Assembly: GCA_937894355.1 (NCBI GenBank)
Contig: CALCRD010000012.1
Span: forward strand, 1-16,100
Source: an uncultured Bacillus sp.
GTDB taxonomy: Bacteria > Bacillota > Bacilli > Bacillales > Cytobacillaceae
Length of the DNA stretch: 16,100 nucleotides
Reading direction: 5' to 3'
Positions 1-4,053 of the stretch are shown in pieces. Position 1 is the first letter of the stretch. Each line of letters begins with the position of its first letter. Made by a program: the position numbers and the translations under genes. A model generated the notes under the pieces. The model had not been told where the DNA came from, made no database searches, and saw only the letters and a list, made by a program, of their open reading frames with translations.

Positions 1-123
1 ATAAATAAAAACCCCAAGTTCAAAATATATAGCAATAACTATACCAAAACATAGTTAAGCTATGATATTGCTGATTTTAGGTTTTAGTATATGTACGAAA
101 ACCTATACGAAATCTTATTAATA

Positions 124-157
124 AAAAGGCGGGGTTTATACTTTAACCCTGCCTTTT
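124..157 (+). terminator. Terminator-like hairpin
   Basis: A 13-bp stem, AAAAGGCGGGGTT against AACCCTGCCTTTT with one G-U pair, encloses an 8-nt loop. It has A-runs on one side and T-runs on the other, so it could work in either direction. It probably ends transcription from a gene left of the window and insulates the mer promoter. Confidence 0.6.
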
Positions 158-290
158 ACAATGTTTTTACCACTACAAATTACCACAACAAATATCCTTA
201 CAATTTTCACTTCACTTAGCGATACAAAACATCTTGATTGAATACTTTGAAAGCTGAATAATGGAATTATGCAATAAAACAAATGGAAAT

Positions 291-334
291 ATTGTGAAGG
301 TTTGTACTTAAACTAACGGGGCAGGTTAGTTTAA
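291..334. repeat. Interspersed repeat, palindromic copy
   Basis: This copy contains a perfect 10-bp inverted repeat, TTAAACTAAC (308-317) and GTTAGTTTAA (325-334), around a 7-nt spacer. Its left 30 bp recur at 2921-2950 with four mismatches (26/30), and its right 15 bp (GGCAGGTTAGTTTAA, 320-334) recur exactly at 2039-2053. The three sites bracket the mer operon and the DUF1858/Nudix unit. They may be ends of small mobile units or a shared regulatory hairpin; I do not recognise the family. Confidence 0.6.
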
Positions 335-360
335 AAGTCATAAATTTTTCAAATCTCCCC

Positions 361-392
361 TTTACCATGTACTATGGTACAGGGTTTATAAT
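361..392 (+). promoter_or_regulatory. MerR-type promoter/operator
   Basis: The -35-like TTTACC (361-366) and -10 TATAAT (387-392) are 20 bp apart, longer than the 17 bp of normal sigma-A promoters. Long spacers of 19-20 bp are the hallmark of MerR-controlled promoters. A dyad, TACCAT (363-368) and ATGGTA (374-379), lies in the spacer where MerR binds and untwists the DNA on metal binding. Its position before merR indicates that the regulator controls its own operon, as in the Bacillus RC607 mer operon. Confidence 0.8.
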
Positions 393-410
393 TTATCTGA
401 GGTGAATGAA

Positions 411-824
411 ATGAAATATCGCATAAGTGAACTTGCAGAAAGGTGTGGAGTCAATAAAGAAACCATAAGATACTATGAAAGGTTGGGTCTCCTTTCCGAG
501 CCTTCTCGTACAAAAGCTGGATACAGGATGTATCCAGAAGAGTTTGTGAATCGCCTACAGTTTATTAAACGAATGCAAGATTTAGGTTTTTCTTTAACCG
601 AGATTGATAAACTACTCGGGGTTGTTGATAAAGACGATGACCGGTGTAGGGATATGTATGAATTTGTTGTTCAAAAAATTGATGAAGTACAAAAGAAAAT
701 TAGTGATTTAAAAAGAATTGAACACATGCTTATCCAATTGAAAGAGTGTTGTCCTGATGGAAAATCCCTCCATGAATGTCCAATTATCGAAAACCTAATG
801 AATGAAGAGAAAATTGGAAAGTAA
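411..824 (+). CDS. merR: Mercury-responsive regulator MerR
   Basis: A 137-aa MerR-family activator/repressor that senses Hg(II) in the cytosol. Residues 1-70 form the winged helix-turn-helix (ISELAERCGVNKETIRYYER), followed by a dimerisation helix at about 80-112. Cysteines 79, 114 and 123 (DRCRD, KECCP, HECP) correspond to the three Hg(II) ligands of Bacillus MerR, so mercury specificity looks intact. The start is ATG 411, because TGAGGTGA lies 7-8 nt upstream and the N-terminus then matches Bacillus MerR; an in-frame GTG at 402 overlaps that ribosome binding site. It is the first gene of the operon, 32 nt before merT, behind its own divided promoter. Recognition is from sequence similarity and is confident. 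Confidence 0.95.
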   Translation: MKYRISELAERCGVNKETIRYYERLGLLSEPSRTKAGYRMYPEEFVNRLQFIKRMQDLGFSLTEIDKLLGVVDKDDDRCRDMYEFVVQKIDEVQKKISDLKRIEHMLIQLKECCPDGKSLHECPIIENLMNEEKIGK

Positions 825-856
825 CTTCTGACTAATATAAAAGGGGATTACGGAAA

Positions 857-1156
857 GTGAAAACAAAAATTGCTTCTATAACATCGGTAATCACTGCTTT
901 TTTCGCCAGTATATGTTGAATTGGCTTTGCTGTATTAATTCCACTTGGTCTAAGTGGTTTGGCAGGAACATTAGCAGTTACATTCGCTCCTTATCGTATG
1001 GTGTTTATTGGTCTTACGGTGATACTACTTGGGGTTGCCCACATATTTTACTGGAGACAAAAGAATAGAACAAAGAAAATGGAAAAATGGTTATGGACAG
1101 CTACAGTCCTTTCGATTTTCCTGCTACTTTACACCTTTTTGTCACAAGGGTTTTAG
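857..1156 (+). CDS. merT: MerT-like mercury transporter, in-frame TGA read as selenocysteine
   Basis: A 99-aa inner-membrane protein expected to carry Hg(II) from MerP into the cytosol. Three hydrophobic segments are seen at about 8-33, 46-66 and 79-96. The first holds the MerT signature: ASIC20-U21-IGF...PLGLSGLAG, where family members have a Cys-Cys pair. Codon 21 is TGA (917-919). The frame stays open on both sides, and the downstream part (APYRMVFIG...) is clearly MerT, so either Sec is inserted or this is a single nonsense mutation. A SECIS-like hairpin at 941-957 and the same pattern in merP favour Sec. The cytoplasmic Cys pair of Tn501 MerT, between segments 2 and 3, is absent. The start is GTG 857 after AAGGGGAT; the stop TAG lies inside the merP ribosome binding site. 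An annotator ignoring Sec would call a 65-aa fragment from 959 or a pseudogene. Confidence 0.87.
917..919 (+). other. Putative selenocysteine codon in merT
   Basis: The in-frame TGA occupies the second position of the Cys-Cys pair of MerT transmembrane segment 1. Only one base separates it from a TGT or TGC cysteine codon. It would be decoded as Sec if the host carries SelA, SelB, SelC and SelD. Confidence 0.8.
941..957 (+). promoter_or_regulatory. Putative bacterial SECIS of merT
   Basis: A perfect 6-bp hairpin, CCACTT-GGTCT-AAGTGG, has its apical loop starting with GG. There are 27 nt between the TGA (917-919) and the loop. The known bacterial SECIS pattern is a short stem-loop about 16-37 nt after the UGA with a G in the first two loop positions, and this fits. 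The hairpin is itself translated (PLGLSG). Confidence 0.8.
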
Positions 1157-1166
1157 GAGGTATGAC

Positions 1167-1475
1167 ATGAAAATTGCTCGTACACTAAGTATTATTGCCT
1201 TACTAATCGGGTTAACCCTTTCTGGGTGTGCTAATCAAGGAAACAAAGATTCCATTATGCCCAAAAATTTAAAAACTGTATCATTTATGATAAAGGGGTA
1301 TACATGAGAGCATTGTACAAAAACAGTAGGTTCTGCTGTAAAAAAATTAGATGGTATTGAGAAGTTTGATTCAAAAGTGACTGGAGAAACAACGGTTACA
1401 TTTGACCGTTCACAAGTTTCGTTCGAAAAGATTAAAAAAGTGATTATCAAGTTAGGGTATGAAGTGATTGAATAA
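1167..1475 (+). CDS. merP: MerP-like lipoprotein, in-frame TGA read as selenocysteine
   Basis: A 102-aa extracytoplasmic Hg(II)-binding protein with a heavy-metal-associated (HMA) fold. Residues 1-21 are a lipoprotein signal with lipobox LSGC (Cys21), so the protein should be anchored on the outer face of the membrane rather than free as in Gram-negatives. The HMA domain spans about 37-102. Its metal motif GMTCxxC appears as G44-Y-T-U47-E-H-C50: the first cysteine is TGA (1305-1307). Downstream the HMA pattern continues normally (VGSAVKKLDGI...VTFD...KLGYEVIE). A SECIS-like hairpin follows at 1323-1339. The start ATG 1167 has TAGGAGG 6 nt upstream, overlapping the merT stop. Ignoring Sec would give only a 46-aa truncated signal-peptide product. 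MerP should hand Hg(II) to MerT. Confidence 0.88.
1305..1307 (+). other. Putative selenocysteine codon in merP
   Basis: The TGA sits at the first cysteine position of the CxxC metal-binding motif, giving UxxC. The remaining cysteine (codon 50) is intact. The coincidence with the merT TGA, also on a metal-binding Cys, is hard to explain by random decay. Confidence 0.85.
1323..1339 (+). promoter_or_regulatory. Putative bacterial SECIS of merP
   Basis: The hairpin ACAGTA-GGTTC-TGCTGT has six pairs (one G-U) and a 5-nt loop starting with GG. There are 21 nt between the TGA and the loop. It has the same stem length and loop size as the merT hairpin, although the surrounding codons are unrelated. 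Confidence 0.82.
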
Positions 1476-1497
1476 AAACAAAAAAGGCGGGAGAAAC

Positions 1498-1959
1498 ATG
1501 GCAGATTGTTGTAGTAACCCTATAGAAATAAAAATTGAAAGTGTTGTTGAGGAATGCCCATCTTGTCAAAGTAAGGCTAAAAGTGTAAAGCTGATTACAC
1601 TAAAATCCATGCTGAAACCATCTTCGTTAGAAACGCTAAATGCTAAAGAAAATCACTATTTTTGTTCAAGTGAAGGCTGTGATGTGGTTTATTTTGATAC
1701 ACTTAAAAAAGCATATCTTGTATCTGACTTAAAGGTTGCTGTTCATCAAAAAGACAAATCCACCACTACGCCGATTTGTTATTGTTTTGATTGGACTAAA
1801 GAAAAAATTAATGAATATGTCGAAAATGGACATGCCGATAAACCCATTGAGCATATTCGTCAAAACATTAAAGAAAATCGGTGCGGTTGTGAAGTGAACA
1901 ATCCGCAAGGTAGTTGTTGTTTAGGCAACGTAACAGCTTTTATCAAAGGATTATCATAA
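1498..1959 (+). CDS. CopZ-N-like iron-sulfur/zinc metallochaperone
   Basis: A 153-aa cytosolic cysteine-rich protein resembling the N-terminal part of Archaeoglobus CopZ, often named putative iron-sulfur cluster-binding metallochaperone. The first half holds a zinc-site pattern: CPSC (20-23), then FC...GCDVVYF (Cys56, Cys61). The second half is BFD-like, with C94-Y-C96 and C129-G-C131...S-C140-C141, able to bind a [2Fe-2S] cluster. An extra Cys4-Cys5 pair lies at the N-terminus. All its cysteines are encoded by normal Cys codons. The start is ATG 1498, behind GGCGGGAG and 22 nt after the merP stop; an in-frame upstream ATG at 1468 overlaps merP and lacks a site. Last gene of the mer operon, it may accept metal entering through MerT; that role is inferred. 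Confidence 0.75.
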   Translation: MADCCSNPIEIKIESVVEECPSCQSKAKSVKLITLKSMLKPSSLETLNAKENHYFCSSEGCDVVYFDTLKKAYLVSDLKVAVHQKDKSTTTPICYCFDWTKEKINEYVENGHADKPIEHIRQNIKENRCGCEVNNPQGSCCLGNVTAFIKGLS

Positions 1960-1997
1960 AAAGTTTTTCAACAAACGGGGGCTTTCTTTTAAGTTCT

Positions 1998-2021
1998 GGC
2001 TGCTAAATCGGCAGCCTTTTT
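1998..2021 (+). terminator. mer operon terminator
   Basis: The hairpin GGCTGC-TAAATCG-GCAGCC is followed by TTTTT. It starts 38 nt after the metallochaperone stop and closes the mer transcription unit. Confidence 0.88.
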
Positions 2022-2038
2022 CATATTCGACTAACAAT

Positions 2039-2053
2039 GGCAGGTTAGTTTAA
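2039..2053. repeat. Partial copy of the interspersed repeat
   Basis: GGCAGGTTAGTTTAA is identical to 320-334. The opposite arm is degenerate here (ACTAAC at 2030-2035 remains). It lies between the mer terminator and the next gene. Confidence 0.55.
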
Positions 2054-2092
2054 GAAAAAATGGTAATATGAAGATATAAGGAGGTTATTTTT

Positions 2093-2317
2093 ATGGTAAT
2101 TCAAGCAAATATGACTTCAAAAGCTATAACCGAAGTGTGGGAAGATACGTTTCAGGTTTTTCAAAAATACAATGTTCCAATTGCAAATGAAACATTACAA
2201 GTATTAGTTACCGACAACACACTACAAGTCTTATTAACTGAATTAAATAATGTAGTAGGTAGTTCCACCGCAACTTGTATAGAAGGTGGCTGACAAATGC
2301 CATCTAAAAGGGAGTAG
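2093..2317 (+). CDS. DUF1858-like small protein with possible C-terminal selenocysteine
   Basis: The conventional reading ends at TGA 2291-2293 and gives 66 aa. The pattern MTSKAITEVWEDTFQVFQKY...TLQVLLTELN resembles the DUF1858/ScdA-N type of small helical domain (about 7-52), but the cysteines usual after VFxxY are missing. The tail is C62-I-E-G-G followed by TGA. Reading the TGA as Sec67 gives CIEGGU plus QMPSKRE, ending at TAG 2315-2317 (74 aa). A SECIS-like hairpin at 2308-2328 has loop GGT, 23 nt after the TGA. A Cys-x4-Sec tail would be a plausible redox or metal-binding pair, but here Sec is near the end, so an ordinary stop is a real alternative. AAGGAGG lies 8 nt before ATG 2093. 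Function unknown. Confidence 0.6.
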
Positions 2318-2328
2318 GTTACTCCTTT
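2308..2328 (+). promoter_or_regulatory. Putative third SECIS hairpin (or weak terminator)
   Basis: AAGGGAGTA (2308-2316) pairs with TACTCCTTT (2320-2328), nine pairs with one G-U, leaving loop GGT. The position after the TGA (23 nt) and the loop GG match the merT and merP hairpins. The following T-run is only three bases, so it is a poor terminator. It overlaps the possible TAG stop of the extended protein. Confidence 0.6.
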
Positions 2329-2346
2329 GATACATATTTGTATCAA
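2327..2346. promoter_or_regulatory. 20-bp perfect palindrome upstream of Nudix gene
   Basis: TTGATACA-TATT-TGTATCAA has 8-bp arms. It lies 49 bp before the Nudix start and could be an operator or a second hairpin; the arms overlap the preceding hairpin by two bases. No bound regulator can be named. Confidence 0.4.
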
Positions 2347-2394
2347 GTAAGGTTAAAGTCACCTTTATAAAGGATTTTATCATCGGGGGTATGT

Positions 2395-2850
2395 ATGAAT
2401 TATTGTGAAAATATGAGAGAAATGATTGGGAATTCCCCACTAATAATTGTTCGACCAAGTGTAGCTATCGTTAATCATTACGGAGAAATTTTATTAAGTA
2501 GATATTCAGGAGCAACTTGGGGGATTCCAGGTGGAATTTTGCAGTTAAATGAGTCAGTCGAAGAGTGTATTACACGAAATGTCTTTGAAGAAATAGGCGT
2601 AAAGATAAAGGCGTTAAAATTATTTGGGGTCTACTCAGGTAAGGAATTAATAAATCGTGTCGAGGAAAGCGGAGATGAGTATCAAACGGTTGCGATTGGT
2701 TATTTATGTACCGAGTACGAAGGAGTAATAACACCTGATAGCAACCAAGGAATAGAAGCAAAATTTTTTGCATTAGACCATTTACCTGACGAGATTGACC
2801 CCTTTATTAAAAACAAGTTAGTTGGATTAAAAGGCGTACTTGAAAAATAA
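2395..2850 (+). CDS. Nudix hydrolase
   Basis: A 151-aa cytosolic hydrolase expected to cleave a nucleoside diphosphate linked to another moiety, using Mg2+ or Mn2+. The beta strands before the box (SVAIVNHYGEILLSRY...WGIPGG) and the Nudix box from about residue 45 (GGILQLNE...RNVFEEIGV) are clear. The box normally reads RExxEExG, whereas here it is RNVFEEIG, so the first of the three clustered acids is Asn; the EE pair is kept. The substrate cannot be told. The start ATG 2395 has GGGGGT close upstream; ATG 2391 is out of frame. It follows the DUF1858-like gene by 77-101 nt depending on that gene's stop and may be its neighbour in one cargo unit. Confidence 0.85.
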   Translation: MNYCENMREMIGNSPLIIVRPSVAIVNHYGEILLSRYSGATWGIPGGILQLNESVEECITRNVFEEIGVKIKALKLFGVYSGKELINRVEESGDEYQTVAIGYLCTEYEGVITPDSNQGIEAKFFALDHLPDEIDPFIKNKLVGLKGVLEK

Positions 2851-2920
2851 AACCCCCTAATTAAGCGAAAGGGTACATGTTTTATAATAGAATTGCCTTT
2901 TTGTTTGAATTACGTTGAAG

Positions 2921-2950
2921 ATTGTGAACCATTGTACTTAAACTAAAGGG
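2921..2950. repeat. Partial copy of the interspersed repeat
   Basis: This matches 291-320 at 26 of 30 positions, with the common core TTGTACTTAAACTAA. The palindrome partner arm is missing. It lies downstream of the Nudix gene, so copies or part-copies flank both accessory units. Confidence 0.55.
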
Positions 2951-2975
2951 AGCTTTTGTGAAACAAGCTAAATAT

Positions 2976-3013
2976 AAAAAAGTCGATTCCTGAAAATGGA
3001 AGTTGGCTTTTTT
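2976..3013. terminator. Terminator between Nudix and RHH genes
   Basis: An imperfect hairpin pairs AAAAAGTCGATTCC with GGAAGTTGGCTTTTTT, using G-U pairs and one bulge, with a T-run on the plus side and an A-run on the other. It can serve the rightward Nudix gene and also the leftward ribbon-helix-helix gene that ends at 3065. Confidence 0.65.
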
Positions 3014-3064
3014 ATAACAAAAACTTCTTTAGCTTTGTAAATATGGTTTCCTATCTCTACCCCT

Positions 3065-3256
3065 TTATTTATCTGATGGTTCTAATAGGTCTACAAAGAT
3101 GAAACTGCCTTTCCGTTCATAGTTCCTCACCAAGCTATGCAGTGCCATTACTACCAGTTGGTTTGTTTTTAACCCAACTTCTTGACCCATTTTATCTAAT
3201 TCATCTTTCAAGTTAGCTGGTAGGTAAGCTGACAACCTTACAGTGTTTTCACCCAT
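3065..3256 (-). CDS. Ribbon-helix-helix regulator (Arc/CopG type)
   Basis: A 63-aa protein whose N-terminus has the RHH pattern: a short strand with alternating residues (NTVRLSAYL, 4-12), helix 1 (PANLKDELDKMGQEVG) and helix 2 (KTNQLVVMALHSLVRNYER). The tail after about residue 49 is of unknown use. Such proteins dimerise and bind short repeated DNA sites, often their own promoter. I chose ATG at 3256 because GGAGTG lies about 9 nt upstream; the GTG at 3268 sits inside that site. Tandem ATTTTAACG motifs just upstream fit an autoregulated operator. It follows the recombination module in the same direction, after a 111-bp gap. A partner toxin is not visible. Confidence 0.7.
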   Translation of the reverse strand: MGENTVRLSAYLPANLKDELDKMGQEVGLKTNQLVVMALHSLVRNYERKGSFIFVDLLEPSDK

Positions 3257-3271
3257 GTTCAAAATCACTCC

Positions 3272-3291
3272 ATTTTAACGTTATTTTAACG
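3272..3291 (-). promoter_or_regulatory. Tandem operator candidate for RHH protein
   Basis: ATTTTAACG occurs at 3272-3280 and again at 3283-3291, an 11-bp period that puts both copies on one face of the helix, directly upstream of the RHH gene's ribosome binding site. RHH dimers commonly bind such tandem sites. The regulatory role is inferred. Confidence 0.4.
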
Positions 3292-3367
3292 CTTTTACAG
3301 TCTGTTTTTCGCCTATTGTGAATCGTAGGTGGATTTGATAACTTGGCATAAAGAATTATTTAACAGT

Positions 3368-4033
3368 TTATTCTTTCAAGTAGTTGGAAAGAATTTTTTT
3401 AATTGCGGTGACATATCCAGCTTTATACATTGTACGACCCTTAAACTTAACCCTCCCTTGTTGATCTGTTGTAAAACCCCATTCCGTAAGAAATTCATCA
3501 GAAATAGCATTTTGTAGTGCTGTAACTTCCGAAGGAAGGAGATTGCTTATTCGTGGTAATGTCTCTGTATTTTCATTGGCATTTAGCAAAGGTCGAGCAG
3601 AAGGTCTCATATCAATAGTCAGTTTTGTATTCTGTTTAAGAAGTGAATTCTCACCCTTTAGTTTGCGGTTCTCAGCTAAAATAACGCCAACTAACGCACG
3701 AATAGTGGGGTCGGTTATACCCGCAAGAATTTCGTCTGATGTAGTATTTTCTTGTTTAGTTTTTGTTTTTTTGGTTGTACCGTTTGCGTATTCTGCCCAA
3801 CAATGCATCAAAGCCCTGTAATCTTCACCTGCCTTGTTACGAATAGTTTGTATAGTCGGTCCTTTTTCTTCCGATGATAAACGCCCTAAGGTTGGTATAG
3901 AAAAGTCCTTACTGCCACGCTCATATTGCTCTTTGCATACATTGTGAATGATTTCAAGGGAACGTTTTTTGCGGGTAGAGGCATTTTCCGATAATTGAAC
4001 AAAAAGCTCATTCGGTTCAATAGTAACGATCAT
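3368..4033 (-). CDS. gmtX: GmtX-like accessory protein of recombinase trio
   Basis: A 221-aa protein. The N-terminal block (about 1-85; EPNELFVQL...RKKRSLEIIHNVC...DFSIPTLGRLS...TIRNKAGEDYRALM...WAEYA) looks like a helical DNA-binding region. A helix with coiled-coil character follows near residues 110-140 (AENRKLKGENSLLKQN), then a C-terminal domain without recognised motifs. From memory, the N-terminal block resembles GmtX, the third protein of Gamma-Mobile-Trio elements; no search was possible. AAGGAG lies 11 nt before ATG 4033, and the gene begins 20 nt after the large recombinase ends, so it is the last member of the operon. Its role in recombination (accessory DNA binding or target choice) is inferred. 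Confidence 0.65.
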   Translation of the reverse strand: MIVTIEPNELFVQLSENASTRKKRSLEIIHNVCKEQYERGSKDFSIPTLGRLSSEEKGPTIQTIRNKAGEDYRALMHCWAEYANGTTKKTKTKQENTTSDEILAGITDPTIRALVGVILAENRKLKGENSLLKQNTKLTIDMRPSARPLLNANENTETLPRISNLLPSEVTALQNAISDEFLTEWGFTTDQQGRVKFKGRTMYKAGYVTAIKKILSNYLKE

Positions 4034-4053
4034 ACTTTATCACTCTCCTTGTT

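Larger units (their letters stand above)
1..360. other. Gene-free left flank with hairpins
   Basis: No credible coding region is visible. The stretch is AT-rich and holds an 8-bp inverted repeat at 78-85/98-105 (TAGGTTTT...AAAACCTA), a looser inverted repeat at 31-37/66-72 (AGCAATA...TATTGCT), a terminator-like hairpin (listed separately) and a short repeat copy at 291-334 (listed separately). The terminator suggests that a rightward gene ends just outside the left edge. Confidence 0.5.

Noticed and set aside
959..1156. A 65-aa membrane ORF starting at TTG 959 as a gene of its own
   Set aside because: It is the in-frame downstream part of merT, with no ribosome binding site at 959. The full frame from GTG 857 contains the MerT signature.
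1235..1450. Minus-strand 71-aa ORF opposite merP
   Set aside because: No ribosome binding site or recognisable protein; it mirrors the conserved merP frame.
857..1475. merT and merP as ordinary pseudogenes with nonsense mutations
   Set aside because: Both have a single TGA, both on a metal-binding Cys, both with a correctly spaced GG-loop hairpin, and no other damage; merR and the chaperone are intact. It is kept as the formal alternative if the host lacks sel genes.
857..1475. TGA decoded as tryptophan (altered genetic code)
   Set aside because: Family alignment puts Cys, not Trp, at both positions, TGG is used for Trp throughout, and TGA is a normal stop in ypmR.
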